In this document: in pieces, positions 22,606 to 37,830 of the stretch
Numbering within the stretch: position 1 is the stretch's first letter
Layout: each line of letters starts with the position of its first letter
Assembly (NCBI GenBank): GCA_932521025.1
Contig: OW051473.1
Span: 4,774,001-4,838,000 of the forward strand
Direction of reading: 5' to 3'
Length of the DNA stretch: 64,000 bases
DNA from: Oscheius onirici
Taxonomy: Eukaryota > Nematoda > Chromadorea > Rhabditida > Rhabditidae
The notes under the pieces: generated by a model
Databases searched by the model: none
What the model was told of the DNA's origin: nothing
What the model saw: the letters and a program-made list of their open reading frames with translations, nothing else
Made by a program: the position numbers and the translations under genes

Positions 22606-24612
22606 ATGGCTCACGATTCTACTCTTTCGCTCAAGCAGCTGAGTGAGAGTTTTCACATTTTGTTTGAACATTTCGGTTTCAGAGAAAGTGTTCGACCGCC
22701 ATGCTTCTGATGGTGGATTGAATGTTGAGCAGGTTCATTCTGCCCTCTCTGAGGTTCACGAGAAACAGAGGAAGAATGTTTTGAAGGAGGAATTCAAGAA
22801 GAGAACCAGTACTGGATCCCTCGACTTTTCTGGTTGGTTTTGTCGATTATATGATTTTATTTCTTAAATTTTAGGTTTCCTCAATTTCGTGAAGAGTGGT
22901 AAACATCACCATCATCATCATGGAAGACATGGACACCATCATACTCACGCTCACCACGGCAAACATGGCAAGCATCACTCTTCTGTTCATCATCACCACG
23001 ACGAGAAGAAGGCTTCCAGTTCATCAAGCAGCAGCAGCTCATTTTCCGAGAGTGAACAGGAGCACAAGCATGACCATGCTGATGCCAAGAAGTCTGGATC
23101 GTCTTCTAGCAGCTCCTCTTCATCTTCTTCTGAATCTGAGGCTGATCACGGACATCATCATGAACACAAGGAGTCTCACGAGCACAAGCACGGTCACCAT
23201 GGTCACAAGCTCGGAAAGCATAGCAAGCACCATCATGAAGAGAAGAAGGATGCAAGCAGCTCGTCGTCGTCGTCTTCTTCCGAGTCGGAACCGGAGCATG
23301 GACACCACCATCATCATCACGTGAAGGATGGCCACTATCACAAGCACGGTCATCATGCTCATCACAAGCATGGAAAGCACCATGTTGAACACCATCATGA
23401 GGAGAAAAAAGACTCGAGCAGCTCGTCTTCATCCTCTTCCTCATCGGAGTCGGAGCCCGAGCATGGACACCACCACCACCACCACGAGGTGAAACACCAC
23501 GGTCATCACGACGACAAAGTTCATCATGGACATCATGGCCTCGAGCACAAACCCCATCACGGACATCACCATGGCCATAAACATCACAAGAAACATGACA
23601 AGCATCACCATGTCGAAGAAAAGAAGGACTCTAGCAGTTCATCGTCATCTTCTTCTTCGGAATCTGAAGCTGAACATGGACACCACCACCATCACGAGGT
23701 GAAACACCACGGTCATCACGACCACAAAGCTCATCATGGACATCATCATGGCCACAAGCATCACAAGAAACATGAGAAACAACACCACGTTGAACATCAT
23801 CACGAGGCCAAGAAGGATTCTAGCTCATCCTCATCTTCGTCTTCTTCATCTGAGTCGGAGCCCGAGCATGGACACCATCATCATGATGTAAAGGAGCACG
23901 GTCATCATCATAAGCACGGTCACCATGAGCATCATCACAAGCATGGAAAGCATGGAAAACATCACCATGTTGAGCATCACCACCACAATGACGAGGCTAA
24001 GAAATCTGGTTCATCCTCAAGCAGCAGCTCCTCCTCTTCATCGGAGTCCGAAGCTGAGCACGGTCACCACCATCATCACGCCGTGAAGGAGCATCACGGA
24101 CATCATGTCCACGAGCACCACGAGCACAAAACTCACGGACATCATCATGGCCACAAGCATCACAAGAAACATGACAAGCACCACCATGTCGAAGCCAAGA
24201 AGGACTCTAGCAGCTCCTCTTCTTCATCCGAGTCTGAAGCCGAGCACGGTCATCATCACCATCACGAAGTAAAGGAACATGGAAAACATGGTCGCCACGA
24301 GCACAAGCACCATGTTCATCACCAGCACCACCACAAGAAGCACGGCAAGCACCACGTCGAACACCACCATCACCACGAGAGCAAGAAGTCTGGCTCTTCT
24401 TCTAGCAGCTCCTCTTCTTCTGCCTCCGAGGCAGAGAACCATCACCACCATCATGAACATCATGACAAGGTAAAGCATGGACACCATGCTCACAAGCACC
24501 ACAAGCACGCCCACCACAATCATCATCATGAAGGGCACCATCACAGCAAGAAGCACGCCAAGGTAAATGAAATCTAGGCTGAAAATACGTTAAATTTCAG
24601 CACCACCATTGA
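22606..24612 (+). CDS. His/Ser-repeat protein with EF-hand-like N-terminus
   Basis: No named orthologue recognised. Exon 1 starts MAHDSTLSLKQL (22606). Exon 2 (from about 22682) gives KVFDRHASDGGLNVEQV and TGSLDFSGFLNFV, which look like two degenerate EF hands of a calmodulin-like lobe; usual calcium ligands are partly missing. The third exon (22875-24561) is about 560 residues of repeats: nine blocks of KK(D/SG), 7-11 serines, SESE(P/A)EHGHH, then 20-45 residues that are about half histidine with Lys, Gly and Glu. A short intron leads to HHH and the stop at 24612. Poly-Ser with acidic ends suits CK2-type phosphorylation, and the His arrays suit Zn/Cu/Ni binding; both are inferences. No signal peptide is seen, so it is probably intracellular. 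Confidence 0.85.
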
Positions 24613-25077
24613 TTCTTCGATGGACTCTAGGAACATTCCACAGACAACAGCTTCCAATTCAACCAGTGTAGATATTGTGAATACATGCTTATTTGTAGGT
24701 TTTGTAATGAAATTCTTTATTTGAATGTTTCTGTTTTTGTTTTCTGTTTTGTGGGGAGCCTGAATATGAAATCAGACTCTGCCTCTGCAAAAGTCAGCTG
24801 ATGAGCGCCCTTGATAGCAGTCTAATGAGCAAACACACAACTGTTTTAATCAATTTTAGGTTGCTGCTTTGTTTCAACGAATTCTTTTTTCGGAAACGTA
24901 AGCCTTCTTTCTTAAGATTTATTTCACAACAAAAAGGAACCACCGATCGTCATAGATATATCCGGTAAAACTGAAAAGAGAATCAAAAGTCAGCTCAGTT
25001 TTTAACAAGTGACAACAACAATCTAACAAAATTGGCTAGGAATTCAGTATGATAAACAAATCAACAAAACTGTAGTA

Positions 25078-27416
25078 TTAGAGTCCAAAGAGGCTGTTGG
25101 CGTAGCGCATAGCCGGAACCGGAGGGTGAGGCACAGCCTCAAAAGTCGTGAATTTCGGCTGAAAGAAATAAAAGTTAAAAAAATAATTACAGCAACACCT
25201 TGATGTTATTGGCTGAAATGGTTGCGTAGGCACCAAGATTTCCAACGGCATCACAGTAGTTTGGTGCAGAAAAGAGGGTATAGCAACGTCCGCCGCGTTG
25301 CTCTTCATATCCTTGTGGTTTCACTTCGTGGCTTCTAAAAACTCTTGTATCAGGAAACATTATTTCCCACCTGATGATGTAAGCGATATCGTTGTCGACG
25401 CACCATTTCTTGGTTACATCCGGGCCGAACATGGAACCTACTCCTCTCTTTGAGGCTGTTCTTCCAGGAGTATCCATTGGGTCGGACCTAATAAAGTTTT
25501 GTTTAAAGCGAGTGTGTACCTACGAAAAAAGGCGGGCTGGTTCTACCACACTTTTGCGCGGCTTTTCAAAACATTTTTATTCCAAAAATTGCGAAAACGT
25601 CGTTTTTCATCTATTTTTTCTTCTTTCCTACCTATTTCTCCAGGTAAATCAATTCTTCTGACAAAATACAACGAGAAATAGCAAAATAATAGCAGAAGAA
25701 TGTCAATCTAGCAGTAAAACGGCCTTTTTTACACAAAAATGTCAAAACCCGGCCATTTTCGTCCATTTCAAGGTGTTTTCTTCCATTTTTTTTCTTCCAC
25801 TGACTATTTTCAACATGCTTTTTAAGATAAACATCATGAGAACAGAAAAAAACGACAAAAAAGCAGTGAAAACCCCATTTTGTCAAGGTTTATTGCGCCT
25901 CCCGCCGTTTTTTGAGCTCGCTGAGCGCCAGCTGGCACGCTGGCTCGGGCGCAGTAGAGTTACACTCGCTTTAAAATTAATAAAATAACAAACCAAAGTA
26001 AGTCACACATGATTCCAGTATCCGGTGGCTGCCGCACACGATCAATCTTTTGAATGTCGTCCAACTTGACATCATCTGTCGAGAAGAGGCCTCCATGACA
26101 AATCTGAACAATTTTGATGAGCGAGGACGTATAAGATTCTTACAAAAGCCTTGTGGTTAATGAGATGGCAAAGTGGAAGCTGACAAAATATTTCGGTAAA
26201 GAAGTCACACATCAGAGTATTGTACTTGGCTTTGACTTCTCCTTCGAAACCGTACATCTGAATCATGAATTTAAAATGAGAATTTTTATGTAATACCTTG
26301 TTCATGGTATCCGATTCATGATTTCCTCTGCTCATGAAGAAATGGTTAGGCAGTAACATTTTGAAACCAAACAGAACAAATATTGTTTCAACACTGAACG
26401 ATCCTCGATCAACAAAGTCGCCGTTGAAAAGCTGAACATAAGGTTTGAAAATATGTTCAAAAACAAACGTAAGGATTTGTCTCGCTAGGCATTCCGTTGA
26501 GTTGGAAAATGTTGGCAAGGTCGTAGAATTGTCCGTGAACATCTCCACAGATGGTGAGCTTGTCGTCTCCCTCAATCTGAAACGATATTATTTTGCACAT
26601 GTACACTATTGTTTACCTCGATTTCCACCATGTTCGGCTGTTGTTGGAAAAACCGGTAAATTTCCAACAGAATTTTGAAGGCATACTTTATATGAAGCCG
26701 TCCTTGTCTTTTGAAATGGTCGATTAGCGCCGTCATGAATTGAATCGTGATTGGACCTTCAAGACGAGGTCCATCGTAACTGTCTTCCACTTCTGAAAGA
26801 ACGATTTGCGAGTTACAAGGAAATATTACCTATGGCATCAACATTGATCTGGTCAGCCCAACTCTTTGTATCCGTGTGATCTTGTGAAATTGCTTGCAAA
26901 AAGGCAAGTCGCTTCACTTGTTTGGCACATTCGTCTCTTTTCTGTTTAGCATCGGCGTCTTTTGGGTGAGCTTTAGAGACGGCTTCATAATCGCGTAATG
27001 CCTTTTTATACTTTCCTAGGGCCATGTAAGCCGATGCTCGTCTATAATAAGCCTAAACATCCAAAAAATGCAATAGAGAACCGCAACAGACTTTGGTATA
27101 GCCGGGATCCTCCTTTATAGCACTAGCTGCATCGTCGAGAGCCGCTCCAAAAAGCTCCTTCTTGATAAAAGCTTGACTTCGGTTAGCATACAGGATAGCA
27201 GACGGTTTTTGATCGATTGCCAATGAATAGAACTCTATTGCACTATCGTACATTCCATCTGAAGAGGTTAAATATTTAACTTTTTTTTGGATTCTCACCT
27301 TTAAAATATTTGTTTCCTTCATCTTTCAAACTATTTGACCTCTCAGTAGGATCGGTGATTTTGCTGGCGTCCAGCGCCTTCATCATTTCCAGTATCATTG
27401 CCGGAGTGGCAGCCAT
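25078..27416 (-). CDS. pph-5: Serine/threonine protein phosphatase 5
   Basis: PPP-family phosphatase with N-terminal TPR repeats, normally autoinhibited and activated by Hsp90 or lipids. The minus-strand exons give [18 protein letters not shown], three TPRs ([49 protein letters not shown]), then the catalytic domain with [29 protein letters not shown] and the late SAPNYCDA. The C-terminus is [12 protein letters not shown]. All metal-binding motifs are present. The start follows a GTCTTCAG acceptor by a few bases, consistent with trans-splicing. The intron between LLW and SDPMDTPGR is enlarged by the element at 25503-25974. It is probably the downstream gene of an operon with the class III ADH gene. 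Confidence 0.95.
25503..25974. mobile_element. TIR element with TTAA ends in a pph-5 intron
   Basis: Within one pph-5 intron, TTAA-AGCGAGTGT at the left matches the reverse complement of ACACTCGCT-TTAA at the right; both sides then share a CTAC. The ends sit in TTTAAA, so a TTAA target duplication is likely. The 460-base interior is A/T-rich and non-coding. The terminal sequence differs from the 21783 element, so this is a different family with the same target preference. It lies between donor and acceptor and should be spliced out. Confidence 0.6.
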
Positions 27417-27513
27417 GGGGCTGGCTGAAGACGACAGTTACGAACGGTCAATAATATTAGACATGGACCGACTGAGCGGATGAATCACATTAAATTGGGT
27501 CAGAACTCAAAGC

Positions 27514-27519
27514 TTTATT
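27514..27519 (-). other. Poly(A) signal AATAAA between adh-5 and pph-5
   Basis: Read on the minus strand, AATAAA follows the alcohol dehydrogenase stop by about 140 bases. It is followed about 90 bases later by GTCTTCAG, immediately before the pph-5 start. A poly(A) signal followed at about 100 bases by a trans-splice acceptor is the usual layout inside nematode operons. Confidence 0.55.
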
Positions 27520-27660
27520 ACACACGTATGGTTTCTAACACAGTCTGGGCAAGTGTTTTTTGACTATGGCGATATGTGCTCTTCTAGTGCTCCTCGGGGA
27601 AGAGAGTGAGGACGATGCGGAGGCTGCAATTTTAATATTTAAAGAGGAATATCAGACAGC

Positions 27661-29819
<2,159 letters not shown>

Positions 29820-32660
29820 ATGAAAAAAGGCATTGCCAACGTCCTCCTTCTCCTCTTCCTCCAAGCCACGTGTACGTCAACAAAAGGGTAAAGGTACTTT
29901 GTTTAGGTTACGAGGAAGAGGACGCTGGACCGTCAACACTGGACATAACTGATGTCAGAAACGATGCAATCACAATTCATTGGCAAATGTCAGAAGATAA
30001 GGAAAACAGGACTACCTGGCAGAGGGCCATGATTACCGTTATCAGAAGTGAGCTCATTTCAAGAAACTAAGCAAAACAGTTTACCGTTGAACAAAAAATC
30101 TTTTTCAGCTTCTGTTCCAATTGCGAGAAATACGGTGTCTGTCAATCTCAGCTCAGAAGTAAGAACATATGTGTTTGGTGGTTTGAGTGGAAATACTACT
30201 TATCGCGCTTCAATTGAAGCATTCGACGTGGGTGCAACGTGATTTCTGAGCATTTAGTAATTTAGGGGCATGTTAGTCTCTGGTATGGAAGCAATATGGC
30301 AACCACTAGTTTGGCTTGTAAGGGTGATGTTTATGAGCATTACAACTAATTATAGCTTTGAACTGGCTCGGAGCACCTACCGATTTGTCGCTGATTGCAA
30401 AAACCGACTCGTCTTTGGAAATAGTGTGGAGCATGCCGGAAACAACAGATGCATCACTAAGTGCAGTCATAAGCCAGTTTTTGGTTTGATTTTTCGTTAC
30501 AGAGACAAATACTTTTTAGTTGAATTTGTATGAATTCAATCCACGCACGAGGCAATCTTCAAAAAAGGCATCCGTAAATGTCCCAGTTCCCAAGTCTTCC
30601 TACATTTTGGAGAGACTGCTCCCGGGAACGGTCTATAACATTACGATCCAAGTTAGTCAGTTCTGTTTCACAAGTTCATTTTTTCAATTTAGGCAGGAAC
30701 AAGCTACGGATACGGAAACATGGCTTGGAGTGTGTTTTCAACGCTTTCAACACCAGAAGAGGAATACGTGTTGCGATATAGGACAAAGACACCAAATAGT
30801 ATACTGCTTACATGGCCGCCAAAATGGCTTCCAACTCCTACAGCTAAATATTTGGTGAAGAAAATTATTATAGAAAACAAGTTTCTTCAGATTTGGGCAA
30901 AAACATTACATAGTACGGATAATGTGGACAAGGAAATTACAATGAGCGGGCAGGGAGAGCAGGGCAAGCCAGTGGAATTCGTGTTACGAAACCTCCAGCC
31001 TGGAAGCACATACAACGTTTCCATCACAACCACCGTATCTGTAAGCGGCCTACTATGATGTACTCATAATTGTAGAGTGGAAAGGGCAGGGCAAAGAGAG
31101 CTACAACAAAATACGTACCCATGTCTATCAGTAAAACAGCCTGGAGTGTATTTTCTACTCTTACCCAAGGAGAATATGTTGTAGGCTTACTCTTGAATGG
31201 TTGTAAATGACTTAGGTCGGTCAGCCGAGACTGGTTGTGGAAACCGATTTGGCAGCATCTATCGTTTTTCAACCGTTGAAGCAGCTGGGCGATGTTGCCT
31301 ATCAAGTAAGAAAATCTCCTTCAAGTTTACTTTTCAGTTCCGCTACATTTCTAAAGACGGTGCAAAACCCATTGAGACAGTTGCTTATACCGAAAATGAA
31401 CTGAGGTAAGCAATTCACATTCACTCGTTCAAGTCCCAGATGTCCCCAGTTTGGCTGTGACTGGCTTTGTGCTTTAGTATTCAACTTAGACCGCCGTCCG
31501 CGTGACTATTCATTTGAGGTATTAGTGCTGGCTTAAAGTCGTCTAAATGAGAACGCTTAGATCCGAGCTAAAGTTGATGATATTTGGAACAAATGGGCTG
31601 CCGTTGCCAGAAGGTAGTAATGTCAATGTCTTATGAAAAACATATTTAAGGCCTTGGAATTTATTGGAGAGAGTTTGCTCCATTAACCCACCGACGAGTT
31701 TTGTAGAGAACGTTGGAAGCATCGCTCATCAAAGACTCATAGATATCCCTTACAACCCGACACCCCTACCGGTGGATACCGAGCCTTGGTAATACCAATA
31801 CTTATCCAGATAATCGGTGTTTTAGGAGATATTTGATTGTGGTGGATAGTCGTCAATCGGACTACTCGGCGATTGACATTTCTAAACTTACGGACAGAGC
31901 TACAGCAGATATTGACAGAATTCCCTACTATGTTACAGGATCAATAGAAGCGGCAGACTTAAATAAACGAATAGAGTTTAAGTAACTTTTGTTTCCTAGA
32001 GGTAGCCAAGTACTGTTTCAGAATAGGCGACGGTTCAGTCCGAGGCGGCTACTTGAACTACCCTCTCAAAGAATCCAACCACGATCCGTACTGGACTCTC
32101 GTGCCCATTTCACAGTCTGAGAACGAGATTATGGATCCAAATCTCAAGACTTGTGGCTTCACACAAGACGGTACGACCTTTTCTCCCATACGGAATAGCC
32201 TCGTTATCGGAGCGCTATAATAGCTTCAAGTATGTAACAAATGGAATGCACTTTGCCATAAATCGCGGAACGAAAGCGGCACAAATGCGGAAATTTTTGT
32301 GTCCAGGATCCACAACTGTCAATTTCAGGATCTTTTGAGTGCGACATGACCTTCTGGGAGCTGACGTCTCATGTTCCGCTTTGGATAACCACCTCGGTCT
32401 TCCTGCTATTTATCTGTTGTCTTCTTTTATGCTGCCTCTTAGGATTCTGCTGGCTACGAAGCCGTTGTGATATAGCTAAACAAGCAAGAAATCTGTAAAC
32501 GTTTTCAGGTCTAACTGATGGCACGAAAGAATCAAACATCTTGTACTATCACAGCGACTCTCCCAACACTGTTTCTACGACCAGTGCCTATCGAAGAGTA
32601 GAACAACGAGAATTCCATCCTAGGGAAATGGAAGAGCGGATGCGTTTTCTATCAGAATGA
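29820..32660 (+). CDS. Fibronectin-III transmembrane receptor without phosphatase domain
   Basis: Single-pass receptor-like protein. A signal peptide ([17 protein letters not shown]) is followed by at least three fibronectin-III-like units: [19 protein letters not shown]...; [20 protein letters not shown]...; [20 protein letters not shown].... Then comes a membrane-proximal region, [16 protein letters not shown]... and [14 protein letters not shown]...[12 protein letters not shown], which recalls the end of the ectodomain in R3-type receptor tyrosine phosphatases. A transmembrane segment follows ([21 protein letters not shown]). The cytoplasmic tail is only about 55 residues and ends MRFLSE at 32660, with no phosphatase. 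More than a dozen short exons; some internal splice choices are uncertain. The orthologue is not identified. Confidence 0.8.
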
Positions 32661-35600
32661 GCTTTTTCATCATTTTCTAATTTATTGTTTTGGCTCAATA
32701 TCTGTGATCATCGATTAAAAGTTGCTCATTGTTTTTGTGAATAGGAAACAACTTCCTAATGATGATGAGTGATGAGCAAACCGACTAGGATGTAGTACAT
32801 CCGCTGCTGTGAAATGGAGATCCTCAAACCGAGATTGGACTCTCATCATTGTGGTAAAGACCCCTTGTTCGCCGTCTGCTGTGGGTGGATTTTTCGAATG
32901 GACTAATGACGAGGGGTCACTCTTAGAGGCGGAGCTGCTCTGATTCCTTCTCTCTCCTTGAAGAAGAACAACTGTCGCTTCTTGTTTTCTCCCGACCGCC
33001 AACACTGAGCGCATTTTATCGAGAGGGAATCAACAGCTGCTCCGACATGGTGAGTTACCAGCCCATCTTATTTATTGCGTTCTGATGGGGATGGTAGCAC
33101 TTAGCGAGAACACTTTCGAAAATCTCGTCAGTAAACGAAAAATGATGAGCATGTCAAAGATACCAATGATACTTACTGGCAGTCCGTTTGACATTCCACT
33201 CTTTCAACTAATCACCCCTACCCGCGCTCTATTTCCAGCAACACATCTACCCTCATACGCTAAAAACACTCTTTCAAGTTGGCTATCATGATAGTTCAGC
33301 ACTTTTGACACTAAGCTCATTTTGATCTATGAGACTCTTCGGAACCACTTTTGACATGTCGTGACAGTTCACGGGCATTCCCGCCATTGCCCATCACCCG
33401 ACCCAGAAGTTTTTAAATACCCCAGGGAACAAGTTCACCAAGTTTATTTTATAGTTTTACCAAGACTGCTAAAATTTTACAGTATATTCGCAATATGGAT
33501 TTTGAACATTTTTTACTGCTTTCAAGAGAAAACTTGATCGTCCTGAAGCTTTATGAAATTCCCATTTTGATAAACGACGCATCTATGGGGCTAAAAGACG
33601 CGACAAGGGGACAATCGGTCCCCAGAGGAAACTTATGCGCCAATTCTCGGCCTGATATCGATGCGCGCCAACAACAGCCGACCACTCTTAATAGAGGACA
33701 TCCCCAAGAAACATTTATCCCATTATCTACTTGCATAACCGAGTCAATCCGCCTTACTCACTCGTGGCATCACGCAACCGCTTGCAGAACTTTTTTTTCG
33801 CCGGCGTTGTCTCCTTCCGCGGGTCGGCGTCATTCCTCGTTGAATGCTCATTGTAATCCTTGAGCGGTGTCAGAGCAGTTGACTGACTCCCAACTGACCT
33901 TGTTCAATGATTAGGTGATTGAAAATCATGTCAAATTTTCCGCTACCCTCCGCTGCTGAAACTCTATAGCCTCTGAATAATTGCGGTCAAAATTTTTGAA
34001 AGCCGAAGAAATTTGAATAGATGTCAATAACTCTGATTTCTCAGTCCAAGCTCATGTTTCTACAACCAAGTACCGCATCTCGTGCTGTGTGGCCATTTCC
34101 TTCTGAATTTGTATGGCAGCCGGTGGTTCGGATTGCGTCTAATTGTGTTAGGCACATTATTTCAAATCTTTTCTTCTCACTTGTTCTTTCCTTATCGTGT
34201 CTGCCATCACCCAACCTGCCTTCGTGGCTCATTCCGTTTAATTGGAAACTCCCACTCATGTCGTTCCGAACTGCGGTGATACTACAAAAAGTCAATTACC
34301 GTTAATAGAATATTCACTCCATTTGAGACAAGAAATATTACTGGCTATTCCATTGTCGACAGTACAATAGAACTCTTTCTTATTCTACTCTCAATGTCCC
34401 GGAACGACATTGCGCATGCAGATTGCTCGTCGTGGGGGTAAAGTTCAGGGAGTGGGTGAAAAAATACGGAACGCAAGCCTGACCGTTCTGTTGCCGTTCG
34501 TACTCTGTTTCGGCCAACTGGCAGCTGTTTCGATGAGCAACTGTCTGGGATTGATTGCACACACATTTTCACCAAAACATTCCACTCAATTATAAACTTA
34601 ATTAATACCCGCGGTTCTTTGGCTGAAAAAACCCGATGAACCCTTCCTCTGCATCTTTCATGAATGCACTGTATGATTAGACCTTGATTAAGAATATTCT
34701 AGGATCCTAACAAGAACTACTTTTTTGTGTGTACCCATGGGTGGGAGGATGCTGCATCGAGCAACTAATCTGTGCACATCTTAATAGATCTGCTCCAGAC
34801 TCTCTCCCTGTCTCGCTGTCAATGGAAATTTGATTCTGGCGAGGAACACCAGCCAAACATTTTATTTCCTCCCATTACCATCTTGGGTAATTTTATTCCA
34901 AAACATTTCATGCACTATTTGTTATTATCGAGTTACAATCTGGATAAATAGAAACTTCTATAAAAATCTGTTTCTAATCAACGTTCAAAATTTGCAATAT
35001 CTTAAACAGTGGTATGAACTTTTGATAATGCTCGTACAACCCATTTTCCCGTTATAGATCGTTCGTGGTTCTCTTTTGAGCAAAGTGGGCGAATCAGTAC
35101 CACTATTCTTCCGGAGTGGTAACAGGATCCGCTTGCGTCCCAGTTAGCGCGTGATTCTTCTAAATTAGTCCATGCAAATACCATCTCTCCAAAACTTTGG
35201 TGTTATTACTCGAAAGTAAACACAAGATATATTTATGCCATTGACCTTTTGATATAATACGGGGATGCGTTTCCGCGCAGTTTCTCTAAAGATTATGAAC
35301 AACCACACCAATAAATCACAAACGGGGGATTACGAGAAGGACTAAATTTCATTTCATTGCTTAGCATTTTTGCCTCTTTGCTTGGAAATGGTCTCGAAAA
35401 GATCACAATGACTTTTTGTGCTTTATACGTAGCATTTTATTCTGCAAGATTCTACCCTCATTGACGCTTTGAGTGTCCCGAACCGAGGTGTGAAAACAAA
35501 CAGAGCAGCAGTGATCTTAGCTTAGCTTCATCACTCCATACTGTATACCGTCACTTCTCTTCCGCCTCTAATGTAGGTCTTGTTTTCAAACAAAAACTTC

Positions 35601-37830
35601 ATAATTGACGTCAAGAGGTCTTTGGTAGACGGCGGAACCCTATTATTCATGTAAATTGGGATATAGGTGCCACTCCTGAACATTTGCCTACTCCCTAAAG
35701 ATAGAGACTGACAAGTATGTGTCACAAAACGAATTCGTCACACTTTCACCAATTAGGAAATTACCATTAGGCTCCGAAAAGTTGTCAGAGTCAATTGCTC
35801 ACAAGTACCGTAGACCTGCGCAGTAATTAAGAGCCTAATGCAGGTGGAAGCAGTGATCATCAAGCAGCCGCCGGCATCACCATCTTCATGATTTTCTATT
35901 TGCTCGCGGTTAGTTTAAAAAAAAGAGTTCGACATTTTCTTTTTTACACAAGGTTCGTATTAGGACTAAAGCAAGAAATTATTCGTTCTCACCTATCACT
36001 TTGTTCTTATGCGAACCATCTATCTTAGTGTCCCTTTCGTTGGCACTCCGTTTCAGTCACCATCGTAAGAAAAATTGAACTGGATTATAGCATTTAAAAT
36101 GGATTGTGCAGGTAAAAACAGTTAGTTGAATAATGTTTTCCGGTTTCAGCAGATGAACTGTAATGATACTGCTAAAACAGATCGCTACTTGATCGCTATC
36201 TATATTCTTAAAGCGTTTTTTGTTGTAACCTAAAACAAGGAGACAGCAAACGAACTCGATAAGAGCGATATTTTCACGACTGACAAACAAGAGATCTCTG
36301 CTCATATCTGCTTTTTTGTTGCTTCATTTATTTAGCCTGCACGATACATTCTTTGTCTATCATATTAAATGACGAATAACGCATAGCTGCAAACCATATT
36401 TTGGCGCAGGTTTGGAAGGTTTTCAGTTTGAGAGTTCTTTACTTGCGCTTCTAGTGTGTTGTTCTTCCCGGAAAATGTTTGGTCTCTTCCCTGCCTAGCT
36501 TTGCGATGCTTGAATCGTTTTGTGGACTGACCGAAGAAGATCACTTACAGTTTTCACGCCCAAGCCTCGTCGCAGTTAACTGTTTGCCTTCATCTCAAGG
36601 ATCATTTCAAGAAGAGCCGCAGATCTCTGGGCCTCCTTGATCCGCATGTTACCTCCTTTGCCCCCTTGTGACCTGGCTCCTGATCATCACACTAATCTTC
36701 ATTTTAGTACACTTTTTACAAATTGATTTCAATAATATTCTGATCGTAAACTTCTGAAAGAGCTTGTTTTTTTGAGTCTATCCTATTATTCGGGGCTGAA
36801 ATTTTCTGGATGACACCTGGAGCCCTAAACAGAAGGGACGGCTCCTGATTGGCTGCTCGAGCACCGCTCAGGCCAGCACTTCTTCCATTGTTCGCGATCC
36901 ACTTCGTCGGTCTATACACGAAGCAGCTCTCCTTCCAATTATTCGCATTTACATAGGCTGTTCGCTAAGTAAGCCAGTTCTGTTGGCGTTGTGCACGCAG
37001 ACGACGTAAGCCTCCTGAGAACGACGACTACTCGTTTATCACTCCCGGGTCAAATCTTTTTCAACTCCACTATTGGAGCTGGAAAAGGGCTATGGATGCT
37101 AAGCTCTTACGGTAATCATTCATTTTCGTAACATTGCCGTCAAAATGCGCAAAAACGTGTCTCTTGGGACAAATTTTTCGCGCTATTTTCAACACATCTG
37201 TGTGGGGCGCGAACGATTCATGAAGTATGCCTCTGTCGCCCCTGAGTTACAGCCGGAATAACGGGCACCCCAAGACATATGTCTGTCTTTTCTCTTCGAA
37301 AACTCTTTTCCGTTAGATAAATCTCATCAATGGCTGACAAAAGAAAGAGTTTAAGAGCTCTGCATAATATAAGCATTGAATTACCTGTTGACCTGACATC
37401 CACCCCCATTGTTTTCGCGGTATCACACACAAGTTTTTGACACGTCAAAATAGTTTCATCAACCGTTGCCCGAACTCTTTACTCATAGTAGATGTTCTTT
37501 TCAACGAGCTTAAGAGACTTTCAAATGTTCTCAAAATTTTAAGAGTGCAACAAAGTCATTCATATAACGCCTAATTGTATAAGAAGTTCCATGACGGGCA
37601 GTCTTTCCTTCTGGCTGGCTCTAATTCATTGTCTTTTCCGGCGTCCCCCTGCCGGAAAACGCTCTCTGCTGCAGCATTTTTATGCCTCCTGCTCAATTAA
37701 GCCTACAGTAACATTTCTAGCCTCTATTTCACTTCTAAGCCTTAACAGTTCAATGCTACGGGTATATGTTTCACCTTGGTAAAAACGTTTTGAATAGGTA
37801 TTTAACACTTTATCTTTCAGGTTAAACTTG
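32661..37830. other. Five-kilobase gene-free interval before gar-3
   Basis: Many frames of 60-120 codons occur on both strands, but none shows a recognisable domain, a consistent chain of splice sites or a signal peptide. The longest (33495-33863, plus) is Ser/Thr/Arg-rich without known features. The interval lies between the fibronectin-III receptor stop and the first coding exon of a neuronal and muscle receptor. Untranslated exons and cis-regulatory elements of gar-3 are the likeliest content. Confidence 0.45.

Noticed and set aside
22896..23324. Long frames on both strands across the His/Ser repeats
   Set aside because: By-products of CAT/CAC and TCT/AGC repeats read in other frames; rich in Met/Ile/Val/Arg and without independent start or splice context.
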